A stretch of DNA of 64,000 bases from an uncultured Schlesneria sp. (lineage in GTDB: Bacteria; Planctomycetota; Planctomycetia; Planctomycetales; Planctomycetaceae). Of the stretch, positions 45,324-54,014 are shown piece after piece. Positions within the stretch are counted from its first letter, which is position 1. The number at the start of each line of letters is the position of its first letter. The stretch spans positions 62,001 through 126,000 of the forward strand of contig CAIULL010000070.1 of assembly GCA_903899985.1 (NCBI GenBank), in the 5' to 3' direction. A program made the position numbers and the translations under genes. Below the pieces are notes generated by a model. The model was not told the DNA's origin, made no database searches, and saw only the letters and a list, made by a program, of their open reading frames with translations.

Positions 45324-45353
45324 ACTAAAAAGCCGACAATATCATCGCAGAAA

Positions 45354-46283
45354 TTACCAAACAATTCGAAACCCCGTTCCCAGGTGACGCGTCCCTTGCC
45401 CACCCCAGAATCGGAAGGCGGACCTCGCAAATCTGGCACCCGCGCCGAAATTCCCGCCGCGGACGATGTGGAAATCTTCACCTACCCCAATTACGGGGTC
45501 AACCCGGGAGTGATTCGTGTACGCATCATCTGTAGCGCAGTCGAAACACCACTCACCAACATTTCCATGCATATCGAATAGTCCGAACTGGTTTTTCATT
45601 TCCCGATAAGAACCAACAATGGTTGGTCTTTCTAAGTATTTTCCTTTTGTTGTCGTACCGAAAGGATGTTTGCCGTTGATGTTCGCCTTGTCACCATTTA
45701 ACACGCCCCCGAAATGAAATGGTGACGTGGTGCCAGCGCGGCAGGCATATTCCCATTCCGCTTCAGTGGGAAGCCGGTAGCCGTCACCACCAGAAAGTGT
45801 GACTCTGGCCCTTTTAATGGAATCGCCCTCCCGTCGAATCTCATCGATCGAATAACAGGCCGAAAGTCCGTCTGCCTCACTCAGTTTATTGCAAAATTCG
45901 ATCGCATCGAACCAGGAAACTGAGTCGACCGGGAACCGGCTTGTGTCCAGACCCTCAACTTTTTTGTAGACACTGGGATTAGTTCCCATCACCGTCAGGT
46001 ACTCCCCCTGAGTCACCTCGTAAATCCCCATCAAGAATGATTTTGAGATCTGTACTTCATGTTGGGGTTGCTCGATGCTGGCTCGTTCCACGTCGAACCG
46101 GTTATCCGCTTCGACATAAGCCTTCAAATCAGCGGGGCTGCTTCCCATTTTGAAGGTGCCAGGCGGAATTTTCACGAACTGCATTCCGGTTGCCTTTGAC
46201 GTGAGCACTTCGCCAGCAACCAAGGTTGTGAGAGTCTCAGAAGAAATCCAAATGCAATAGATCACAACGATCAAATACTTCAT
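45354..46283 (-). CDS. Exported formylglycine-generating-enzyme (SUMF1)-fold protein
   Basis: 309 residues from the ATG at 46283, with GAGGTG four bases upstream; a longer open frame to 46313 is rejected. Signal peptide at about residues 3-24. The FGE-sulfatase domain runs to the end: FVKIPPGTFKMGSS, EVTQGEYLTVMGTNPS, PVDSVSWFDAIEFCNKLS, YRLPTEAEWEYACRAGT, DMHGNVGEWCFD and IVRGGNFGAGARFARSAFRF. The cysteine pair that binds copper in true formylglycine-generating enzymes is absent from the C-terminal RGG region, so it is probably not a sulfatase activator but one of the many binding-type relatives in planctomycetes. Acts outside the cytoplasm (inference). Confidence 0.85.
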   Translation of the reverse strand: MKYLIVVIYCIWISSETLTTLVAGEVLTSKATGMQFVKIPPGTFKMGSSPADLKAYVEADNRFDVERASIEQPQHEVQISKSFLMGIYEVTQGEYLTVMGTNPSVYKKVEGLDTSRFPVDSVSWFDAIEFCNKLSEADGLSACYSIDEIRREGDSIKRARVTLSGGDGYRLPTEAEWEYACRAGTTSPFHFGGVLNGDKANINGKHPFGTTTKGKYLERPTIVGSYREMKNQFGLFDMHGNVGEWCFDCATDDAYTNHSRVDPVIGVGEDFHIVRGGNFGAGARFARSAFRFWGGQGTRHLGTGFRIVW

Positions 46284-46309
46284 TCGGCACCTCAATCGAT
46301 ATGCGATCG

Positions 46310-46573
46310 TCAAATACCCGGCAAGTGAGGCATTTTATCGTGTCGTTTTCGGTAGAAGAACGAGTCTGGGCCGACTTTTCTTCCGGGCTGATATCTTTTC
46401 GCCTTCAGGGGAAAGATTCGGATATATTCAATGTCTACAAATCCCCCCACCTCAAAAGCGCAGGTCGGAATTTTAGTTTGTTGTACCAATTCCCGCGCGT
46501 ATTCAGCGGCTCGCTTCGATGCCGCGAGCACGATGAGCTTTTGTTTGGTTGTTACGTCGGACTTGCGGATCAT
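46310..46573 (-). CDS. Small hypothetical protein upstream of the FGE-like gene
   Basis: 87 residues with ATG start and no clear ribosome site. Ordinary mixed composition, basic C-terminus (FFYRKRHDKMPHLPG), no membrane helix and no known domain. It ends 26 bases before the FGE-like start on the same strand, so it could be cotranscribed. An overlapping frame on the other strand is also open, so the call is tentative. Confidence 0.35.
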   Translation of the reverse strand: MIRKSDVTTKQKLIVLAASKRAAEYARELVQQTKIPTCAFEVGGFVDIEYIRIFPLKAKRYQPGRKVGPDSFFYRKRHDKMPHLPGI

Positions 46574-46721
46574 GGGTTGTCGTCTTGGAACTCATGCGTT
46601 TCATTTTGACTCTCTGATCCTTACTGCAAATGGTAATCAGTCGATTTCTAGAACTCGTGAAGTCGGTTCAACGATCGAATTCAGCGGGGTGGGGAACGTG
46701 CTGTGTACACGCCGGTCCGAG

Positions 46722-46755
46722 GCTGGCAGCATCGCCGACGTGGCCGACGCTGCCA
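46722..46755. repeat. CTGGCAGC / GCTGCCAG inverted repeat
   Basis: Arms 46722-46729 and 46748-46755 are perfect. The inner sequence CGCCGAC / GGCCGAC adds a shorter nested symmetry. Not next to a gene end, so a terminator role is not indicated. Confidence 0.45.
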
Positions 46756-47381
46756 GTGTCAAAAACAACCGTGAGAAGCGATTTTCATGAGCACCTTCAA
46801 AACGTTAAGAAAAGTTGTCTGTTTTTCTGTTTACATGCGACTTTGTTGTTTGTAATATCGTTGTCGCAAAATATGTTTGTGGAGTTGGTAGGCCTTTTTT
46901 TGATAGTTTAACCCGCAGCCATCGGCGTAGGCGGATCGGCGTTCAGCCGATCTCTTCAAACGTCGCTGGACATTGATAGTTATCGACAAGTCGATTGGAT
47001 CGCAGTGGCCGAATGAGCGAATGACACTTCGGGTTTGTCAGTGACGCCGCTTGACTCGCTTCTCTTCGAGGCGCGGTTAAACGATTTTTTTGGTCGATGG
47101 GCTGGTTTGTGATGGAGTCGGGCGGAAAAAATCTTGGGATTCACGTCCCGGGCTCGCCTGGGAACGCCTGTTGGGCATGCTACTTGAAAATCAAAGGCGG
47201 TTCCGGTTTGTGGTGTACGACGGCGATTTTGATCTTTGACATCCTGGAATCAATTTTTGATACGGCTCACGTCGTCGTCGGTTTTTGGCGGCGGGCGATC
47301 CGTGGCGGTTCATTGTTTGGATGTTCAGGATGTGATCGAGGCATTGGGCTTTGGGACGTTTTGTCATGCTTGTTTTCTTTC

Positions 47382-47668
47382 GGTGGGTCTTGAAGACTCG
47401 ACCACACCTTACGAAGAATCCGCGCCGCCGGTCGAAGTTGGTCAAGTTGGCCAACTTCAAACTTGTGACAAAGCCTATGAAATAAGGAACTTGGTCAACT
47501 TTGCCAACTTTTATTTCGATGATTTGGTGGGCCTCGAAGACTCGATCGCACCTTTCGTAGAATCCGGGCCGCCGGTCGAAGTTGGTCAAGTTGGCCAACT
47601 TCAAACTTGCGAAAAGGCCTATGAAATACGGAACTTGGTCAACTTTGCCAACTTTATTCGATGAATCG
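47382..47668. repeat. Tandem repeat, unit 142-144 bp, two copies plus start of a third
   Basis: GGTGGG at 47382, 47526 and 47668 marks unit starts. Each unit contains the palindrome AAGTTGGCCAACTT, a segment giving AYEIRNLVNFANF in one frame, and a closing TTTGCCAACTTT. The two units are nearly identical, and the frame stays open through both. Confidence 0.75.
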
Positions 47669-48095
47669 GTGGGCCTCGAAGGCTGTTTTCGCGTATGGCT
47701 GGGTTGGATTGCGGTTTGTGGTGAAGGGGCTCAATCGAATTTGCTTTTGATGGGACGTATGGGACTGATGTGACACATGGGACTGATATAGGTGAGGAGT
47801 ATTCCGGTTTAATATCCCGGGCTCGCTTTGAGAATCGAACTCGATCGAAGTCCGTCGAACTCGATCGAACTCGAATACCCTCGAAAATACGAAAAATCGT
47901 CGCAGAACACCTATGATTTATGGGGAATGGTCGAAGTCGGTCGAACTTGATCGAACTTTTACATCAGATTGTCTGGCGGGTGATGACGGCAGAATTGAAG
48001 AGAAGATGTATGAACCGAAGGTAACTAAGTGAGGACAAGTCAGAAAGACGGCTCGGGTGGAACCTCGCCCTCCCGAAGACGAAGCGAGAACGTTT

Positions 48096-48345
48096 GAAGT
48101 TTGCCAAGTTGGCCAACTTCAATCCTGCGAAAAGCCTATGAAACACGGAACTTTGCCAACCGTGTCGAACTTTGCCAACTTTTTTCGATTTGTCGATGGG
48201 ACTTTGAAGACGTGTTCCATCCTACAAAGAACCCGGCCCGCCAGATCGAAGTTTGCCAAGTTGGCCAACTTCAAACCTGCGAAAAAGCCTATGAAACACG
48301 GAACTTTGCCAACTTTGTTTCGATGATTCGGTGAGGTTTCAAAGA
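48096..48345. repeat. Diverged copies of the palindrome repeat, spacing 152 bp
   Basis: GAAGTTTGCCAAGTTGGCCA starts at 48096 and 48248. Each is followed by a (C/G)AAAAGCC or AAAAAGCC block, CTATGAAACACGGAACTTTG and TTTCGAT. This is the same family as 47382-47668 but with altered outer parts. The last copy ends just before the stop of the MoeA-PBP gene. Confidence 0.7.
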
Positions 48346-48356
48346 CTTGTTCCGCA

Positions 48357-50270
48357 CTACGGTCGACAATTGAAGCCGAGTTCTTTCAGGCGTTTTCTTG
48401 TGGTCTCTTCTGACAGAAGTTTGACGAAGGCTTGAACGGCGGGCCGGTCGAATCGCGATTTGGGGATGGCGAAGTCGTACCGTTCTTCCTGGTAGTGTAG
48501 GAAGCCGAGATTGTTGGCTTGTGCGACCGATTGGATGGCGACTCCCCAGTCGGCTCGACCTTGAGTGATCGCGGCGGCGACGGCGTTGTGGTTGCTCGGT
48601 TGAACGGCGTAACCGTTTGGCTTCTTTCCGGCGAGAAGTCGGTCGATCAGAATTCGAGTGCCACTTCCCTGATTGCGGCTGACCATAACGCAACGGCTGT
48701 CGGCGATTAACGATGGAATTTCGGTGGCGATGTGACCTTCAAATCGAGAATCTCCCTTGCGGAAGAGGATTCCCTGGGCTCGGCCATAGCCGTCGATTAA
48801 CTGAACAGAATCGGATAAGAACGGGCGGTTGTAGAGGCCGGTTTCGGGGTCAAGCAGATGGAATCCTGCCAGATCGCATTCATTTCTTTTTACGGCGGCA
48901 AGACCTGCAGAGCTTCCCACCGTAAGCAGTTTCGATGTGACGCCACGTCGTTGAAGTTCGGACAGAAGATAATCCAGCCCATCACAGTGGCTGCCGATGA
49001 CGATCAAGTCAGCGACTTCGAGGCCGCGACCGATGAGACGGACTTCGACGGGCTGACCCGCTTCGACAATTTCTGTATGACGCGGGATCGTGACAAAGCC
49101 ATCGGCTCGGCTGAATGTTGTTACCGAACCGGAGCCACGTCCCATCGGAAATGCTGACAAACCGGAATCGGTTTTGACGAGACCGACCAGCAGGTACTCG
49201 GTCCTGCCGACTTCGGAATTGGCTTTCACTGCCAACGTTGCTTTGACCGTTTCGTGAGATTCAACCGACCGTCCAGCCAGCAGCCTGATTACGGGAGCAA
49301 CGAATTCGTGAAACGTAAAAATCGCCGATGTGGGAAAACCGGGAAGGATTACGACAGGTTTTCCGCCGGTCACAGCCAGGCAAAGTGGTTTTCCCGGTTT
49401 CAGGGCGACTCCGTGAGCGACAATTCCCGGATCTTTGAATTCCGAGACGACACGGTAGCACAGGTCCCCCTTTCCTTTGCTTGTCCCACCGGAAAGGAGC
49501 ACCAGATCGGATTCAGCGAGGGCTCGTTGAACCATTTCTCGTAAGGCCGAGACATCATCTCGGACAATCCCAAAGAAGTGTGGTTGACCACCCAATTCAC
49601 GAACGGCGTCGGCGAGGATTTGTGAATTCGAGTCGTACACACACGCGGGTCGGATCGGCTGGCCGGGGGCGATGATCTCGTTACCTGTGGAGATGATAGC
49701 AACCCGTGGCTTTTTCCAGACGTCGACATGACTTTCACCCAGGGCGGCCAAAACTCCCGTTTCACGGCTGGTCAATTCGGTGCCAATTCGCAGGACGGAT
49801 TCGCCGGTTGAGATGTCGGTTCCGGCGAAGGAGACTCCGAACCCCGGCGTGACCGCTCGCTGAATTAATACGTGATCCTGCTGCACGTCGGCCGATTCGA
49901 TCATCAAGATCGCGTCGGCTCCGCGTGGTATCATCCCCCCGGTTGAGATACTGATTGCCTCACCCGATTGTAATTCGATGGTTGGTTCCGTCCCGGCATC
50001 CAGCGTGTCGGGCAGAAGGCGGACTGATTTTGGCGACATTTCGGTCGCGCCGAATGTGTCATTGGCCTGGACTGCAAACCCGTCAAAGTTCGAACGATCA
50101 AATGAAGGGACATCGACTCGGGCGATGATATCCTGAGAAAGGACTCGGCCAAGCGCATCTGCCAGTGCGACTCTTTCGATACCGATGGGGGCTAATGAGA
50201 GTGCCGCTCGGAACCGTCGTTCGGCTTCGTCTCGATCGATCACGTTTAAAAACTGATCCTGGCCAGACAT
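48357..50270 (-). CDS. MoeA molybdotransferase fused to a PBP-like domain
   Basis: 637 residues with ATG start. Residues 1-405 are MoeA: RVDVPSFDRSNFDGFAV, GEAISISTGGMIPRGADAILMIE, RVAIISTGNEI, DLVLLSGGTSKGKGD and KPGKPLCLAVTGGKPVVILPGFPTSA. From about 415 a periplasmic-binding-protein-like domain follows (LIVIGSHCDGLDYLLSEL, GSSAGLAAVKRNECDLAGFHLLD, SRNQGSGTRILIDRLL, WGVAIQSVA). It inserts molybdenum into adenylylated molybdopterin; the fused domain resembles those that bind molybdate or tungstate or a LysR-type ligand, and it has no signal peptide, so it probably acts in the cytoplasm. Lies downstream of a second moeA in the same direction, separated by 244 bases and a hairpin. Confidence 0.9.
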   Translation of the reverse strand: MSGQDQFLNVIDRDEAERRFRAALSLAPIGIERVALADALGRVLSQDIIARVDVPSFDRSNFDGFAVQANDTFGATEMSPKSVRLLPDTLDAGTEPTIELQSGEAISISTGGMIPRGADAILMIESADVQQDHVLIQRAVTPGFGVSFAGTDISTGESVLRIGTELTSRETGVLAALGESHVDVWKKPRVAIISTGNEIIAPGQPIRPACVYDSNSQILADAVRELGGQPHFFGIVRDDVSALREMVQRALAESDLVLLSGGTSKGKGDLCYRVVSEFKDPGIVAHGVALKPGKPLCLAVTGGKPVVILPGFPTSAIFTFHEFVAPVIRLLAGRSVESHETVKATLAVKANSEVGRTEYLLVGLVKTDSGLSAFPMGRGSGSVTTFSRADGFVTIPRHTEIVEAGQPVEVRLIGRGLEVADLIVIGSHCDGLDYLLSELQRRGVTSKLLTVGSSAGLAAVKRNECDLAGFHLLDPETGLYNRPFLSDSVQLIDGYGRAQGILFRKGDSRFEGHIATEIPSLIADSRCVMVSRNQGSGTRILIDRLLAGKKPNGYAVQPSNHNAVAAAITQGRADWGVAIQSVAQANNLGFLHYQEERYDFAIPKSRFDRPAVQAFVKLLSEETTRKRLKELGFNCRP

Positions 50271-50514
50271 GCGACACCCGCTTTTTTTTGAATTCAGAGT
50301 TTGCCAGATAAAACCGATGCTCCGGCAACGATTGGTTCATTTTCGGGAAGTGCTCATCATGCGGAGCGACAATGGCTGTTTTGGTTTACGGAGAAGCCTC
50401 GCTGGAGTCATCGGGAAGGCAGTTTCTGCTCTTTTTACCGGGGGAAGAGCACTGCTTGACCGAAGACGGGCAAGCAGTGGCACTTTAATTCAAACGATTG
50501 GCTTGGCGCAAGCT
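50271..50514. other. Gap between the two MoeA-type genes
   Basis: 244 bases containing hairpin copy 3 at 50450-50479 and the upstream region of the MoeA-PBP gene. No gene seen. Confidence 0.5.
50450..50479 (-). terminator. CACTGCTTGACCG hairpin, copy 3
   Basis: CACTGCTTGACCG (50450-50462) and CGGGCAAGCAGTG (50467-50479) pair with one mismatch around AAGA. On the minus strand it begins 35 bases after the moeA stop, in the same orientation relative to the gene as copy 1. Confidence 0.65.
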
Positions 50515-51765
50515 TCAATACAAAAAAACCTCGACTTGGGCACCATCAGGGAATCCTTCGCTGTCGGAAGGGACGATGACAAATCCGTCGGACCGGGTTG
50601 TGGAGCTGAGGATTGAAGCTCCGCCGATCGCCATCGGCGTGGCTTCGTTTCCGTGGATCTGAACTCGAGCGTAATCGACTCGACCAACGGTCGAAACCAG
50701 TTTACGTGTCAGACGGACGAGGACTCGGCGGTAGGGCCAGTCACGCGAGCGACCGCCTATTGCCCGAATCGCTCGGCCTGCGAAGAAGTCATAGGCACAA
50801 AGACAGGAAACGGGGTTTCCGGGGAGCAGGAAGACGAGGCGTTCTTGCAGTCGACCCATCCCCGTGGGGCTGCTGGGCCGCATGGCGATTCCGTGAATGG
50901 CAACTTCGCCCAGTTCGGCAAGCAGTTTTGGTGCATAGTCTTCCTGGCCTACGCTTGACCCACCGGAAACGAGAACGATATCAGCCGGGTCCAGTAAGGC
51001 CTGGCGGATCGCGTCTGGCTCATCTCGAACGATGCTGGGGAAAATGACTTCACCGCCGTCCCGTTCAATTAATGCAGCCAGCATCGGTCCGTTAGCATCG
51101 GCGATTTGATAGCCAATGGGTGTGGTTCCCGCTGGAAGCAGTTCATTACCGGTGATCAGGATTCGCACTTGAGGCCGACGGACGACGGAAAGATGACTGA
51201 CACCGATGGAAGAGATGACACCAATATCTTGAGGGCGCAGCTGTCGGCCTTGATGCACGACGACATCACCGATTCGGATATCCTCACCGATCGTTCCAAC
51301 ATGTTTGCCCGAGGAGACTTCACCGAGACTCAGCATGGTCTCACCATCCAGTTCGGTGTTCTCGACGGGAAGTACGGCATCGGCACCTGCGGGAAGGGGT
51401 GCTCCGGTCATGATGCGGACCGCCTGCCCCGTTTCAATGTGGCCTGAAAATGGGACACCTGGCAGGCAAGTGCCGACGACTTTGAAGGGCAGCCTGTTGT
51501 AGGAGGAGGCACCGTAGGTTTCCTCGCTGCGCAAGGCAAAGCCGTCCATCATCGACCGTGCAAAACTCGGAACATCGACGCGACTTGTGACATCCTTTGC
51601 GAGGATACGAGTTGCGGCTTTACCGGCATTGATGACTTCGGTATTGAGGTGTTCAAAAGCAGGTATCGCAGAATCAATCCAGGCCCAGGCCGCCTCAACC
51701 GTGGCGCGATTGGCGAAGCCACGCATGCGGACATCCGTCGGTGAGTGTTCTGGGGTCGGGGGCAT
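50515..51765 (-). CDS. moeA: Molybdopterin molybdotransferase
   Basis: 416 residues from the ATG at 51765, a normal MoeA size. The frame is open to 51903, but the extra 46 residues have no family likeness. Motifs: RVDVPSFARSMMDGFAL, GQAVRIMTGAPLPAGADAVLPVE, RILITGNELLPAG, DIVLVSGGSSVGQEDY and LVFLLPGNPVSCLCAYDFF. It places molybdenum in adenylylated molybdopterin. Having this plus a PBP-fused MoeA may mean separate loading for molybdenum and tungsten, or for two classes of enzyme (inference). Divergent from the ABC-F gene. Confidence 0.92.
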   Translation of the reverse strand: MPPTPEHSPTDVRMRGFANRATVEAAWAWIDSAIPAFEHLNTEVINAGKAATRILAKDVTSRVDVPSFARSMMDGFALRSEETYGASSYNRLPFKVVGTCLPGVPFSGHIETGQAVRIMTGAPLPAGADAVLPVENTELDGETMLSLGEVSSGKHVGTIGEDIRIGDVVVHQGRQLRPQDIGVISSIGVSHLSVVRRPQVRILITGNELLPAGTTPIGYQIADANGPMLAALIERDGGEVIFPSIVRDEPDAIRQALLDPADIVLVSGGSSVGQEDYAPKLLAELGEVAIHGIAMRPSSPTGMGRLQERLVFLLPGNPVSCLCAYDFFAGRAIRAIGGRSRDWPYRRVLVRLTRKLVSTVGRVDYARVQIHGNEATPMAIGGASILSSTTRSDGFVIVPSDSEGFPDGAQVEVFLY

Positions 51766-51986
51766 CAGGCAAGTTTTTTGGAGTTGAGAATTCAGCAATA
51801 ATTGGATTGAGGATACCACGTGAGTGAGCAACGAGGCGAGCCGAGTGGAGTCCTTTGTTTGTGTTTTGTCGACTTCTCCTTTTGTTCTGCTCTGAGGTTT
51901 CATACAAGAACGCCGCAGAGGGATCGATTTTCGGATAGAATTTGAGCCGTATCAGTTCGGCCAGTCATCGTTAGACGGGGATTTGG

Positions 51987-53885
51987 ATGGCGTTATTAAG
52001 TTTACGAGATGTCAGTTTTGGGTTCGGTACCCCTCCTTTGATGTCTCATATCGATTTGCAGATTGAACGAGGCGAACGTGTGGGGTTGCTCGGGCGGAAT
52101 GGGACCGGGAAGTCGACGCTGATGAAGCTGATGGTCAGGGAATTGCCGCCAGATCAGGGTCTGGTCGATCATCAGCCGGGAATTCGAATTGCTCGACTGG
52201 TTCAAGATGTTCCTGTCGGACGGGTCGGTACAATTTTTGACGAAGTCGCAGCCGGTCTGGGGGAGGAAGGGATCGCCGTCGCGGCTCAGTTTCACTTGCA
52301 CCATCCCGAAGCATCGCTTTCCGAGGCTGAACGAGTCGAGCTGGAGCGACGAGCCGAAACACTGAATCACGACACCGGTTGGCAGTTAGAACATCGTATC
52401 GAACAGATGCTGGAACGGATGCAGCTTGATCCATTGACCCCGTTTGACAGTCTTTCGTCAGGGATGAAGCGACGAGTCCTGCTGGGGCAGTCACTGGTCT
52501 CTGAACCCGATATTCTTCTGCTTGACGAACCGACAAACCATCTCGACATTGATGCAATTCGATGGCTGGAAGAATTCCTGCAGCGGTTCAATGGCACGCT
52601 GATCTTCGTCACACACGACCGAGTTTTTCTGCAGCGACTGGCGACTCGGATTGTTGAACTGGATCGAGGACGACTGTTCGACTGGCCTTGTGATTACGCG
52701 ACGTTTCTCGAGCGGAAAGAGGCGGCGCTCGCGGCGGAAGAGCAGCAGCAGGCCCTGTTTGATAAGAAGCTTGCGGTCGAGGAGGCGTGGATCCGTAAGG
52801 GAGTCAAGGCTCGCCGTGTTCGAAACGAAGGTCGTGTTCGTGCCTTGAAAAAGCTTCGCGAAGAACGGAAAGCTCGTCGTGAAAAGGTCGGCAACGTCAA
52901 AGTCGAGATCCAAGAGGCAGAACGATCAGGAGCATTGGTCGTTGACGTCAAGAACCTTTCGTATGAGATCGGATCGCGGCCGATCATTCGAGATCTGACG
53001 ACGACCATCATGCGTGGCGATAAAGTGGGGATTATCGGTACGAACGGATCAGGTAAGACGACCCTGTTGCGGCTATTGCTGGGGGAATTGACTCCGACAT
53101 CCGGCGTCGTCAAACGGGGGACGAATCTGGAAGTGGCCTACTTCGATCAATTGCGAGCTCAGCTCGACGAAGAAAAGACAGTCCAGGAAAACGTCTCTGA
53201 AGGGAAAGATCTGCTCACGATCAATGGCCAGCAGCGGCATATTATCGGATATCTGGAAGATTTCCTGTTTACGCCCGAGCGGACTCGCAGCCCGGCGCGC
53301 TATCTCTCCGGGGGTGAACGAAACCGACTGCTTTTAGCTCGTTTGTTTTCCAAGCCATCGAACGTGCTGGTGCTGGATGAACCGACAAACGATCTCGACG
53401 CCGAGACTCTCGATCTACTGGAAGAATTGATTGTCAATTACCCCGGTACAGTCTTGCTGGTGAGTCATGATCGGGCATTCCTTAACAACGTTGTCACCAA
53501 CACGCTGGTGTTTGAGGGAGACGGTTTCGTCAGAGATTACACGGGTGGATACGACGACTGGCTGGCGCAACGAAAGGCAATCGCGGAGTCATCCGTTGAA
53601 CGGGTACCGTCGGCCCCCGCTAATCGAGTCATCGCCCCTGCGGTAACGGCGGATGTTCCACGTCGCAGGACTTTTAAGGAACAGCAAGAGTTATCACAAT
53701 TACCTCGCAAAATCGAAGAGCTTGAAAAGGAACAGCGTGAACTCCATACGACTATGGCTTCACCGGAATTCTATCAGCAGGATAAGCTCGTGATCGCAAA
53801 GGCCACGAAACGACTGGAAGCTCTCGAGCAGGAAATGACGACGACTTTCGAACGATGGGAGCTGCTGGAAGCACTGGCTGAATAA
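51987..53885 (+). CDS. uup: ABC-F family ATPase, Uup type
   Basis: 632 residues with ATG start. Two ABC modules lie on one chain with no membrane helices: Walker A GRNGTGKST near residue 36 with signature LSSGMKRRV and DEPTNHLD; Walker A GTNGSGKTT near 351 with LSGGERNRL and DEPTNDLD. A charged linker (about 240-305) joins them, and the C-terminus forms a short coiled coil (residues 560-632), as in Uup. ABC-F proteins act on ribosomes, and Uup affects transposon excision and ribosome assembly. The symbol is by similarity; EttA- or YheS-like roles remain possible. Confidence 0.87.
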   Translation: MALLSLRDVSFGFGTPPLMSHIDLQIERGERVGLLGRNGTGKSTLMKLMVRELPPDQGLVDHQPGIRIARLVQDVPVGRVGTIFDEVAAGLGEEGIAVAAQFHLHHPEASLSEAERVELERRAETLNHDTGWQLEHRIEQMLERMQLDPLTPFDSLSSGMKRRVLLGQSLVSEPDILLLDEPTNHLDIDAIRWLEEFLQRFNGTLIFVTHDRVFLQRLATRIVELDRGRLFDWPCDYATFLERKEAALAAEEQQQALFDKKLAVEEAWIRKGVKARRVRNEGRVRALKKLREERKARREKVGNVKVEIQEAERSGALVVDVKNLSYEIGSRPIIRDLTTTIMRGDKVGIIGTNGSGKTTLLRLLLGELTPTSGVVKRGTNLEVAYFDQLRAQLDEEKTVQENVSEGKDLLTINGQQRHIIGYLEDFLFTPERTRSPARYLSGGERNRLLLARLFSKPSNVLVLDEPTNDLDAETLDLLEELIVNYPGTVLLVSHDRAFLNNVVTNTLVFEGDGFVRDYTGGYDDWLAQRKAIAESSVERVPSAPANRVIAPAVTADVPRRRTFKEQQELSQLPRKIEELEKEQRELHTTMASPEFYQQDKLVIAKATKRLEALEQEMTTTFERWELLEALAE

Positions 53886-53899
53886 AAAGCTTTGAGAGT

Positions 53900-53960
53900 T
53901 GAATGGGACTGATACGTCCATTAGTACGTACAAGACTTATTTGTCCTGTGGGTCCCCTAT
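53900..53960. repeat. TGGGACTGATA-type repeat
   Basis: ATGGGACTGATACGTCC at 53903-53919, with GTGGGTCCC at 53949-53957, gives an imperfect inverted pair. The TGGGACTGAT word occurs twice at 47760-47787. Lies between the ABC-F stop and the lipoprotein gene. Confidence 0.4.
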
Positions 53961-54014
53961 CTTTTCCCAAAAATTCAAACCATCTATTGAGACTTTCTTC
54001 AGGAGATTGACACC

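Larger units (their letters stand above)
46574..48356. other. 1.8-kb intergenic region filled with repeats, no supported gene
   Basis: It holds a hairpin at 46722-46755, a small hairpin at 46934-46952, tandem repeats at 47382-47668, TGGGAC units at 47750-47788, dense TCGAAC/GATCGA words at 47826-47960, and further repeats at 48096-48345. Open frames up to 142 codons on both strands are translations of these repeats. Confidence 0.65.

Noticed and set aside
47236-47664. 142-codon open frame over the tandem repeats
   Set aside because: Translates repeat units only; the minus strand is also open, there is no ribosome site, and related copies at 48.1 kb do not keep the frame.
47382-48345. Possible CRISPR array in the repeat region
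   Set aside because: Units of 142-152 bp with near-identical whole units, no short repeat and unique spacer pattern, and no cas genes.
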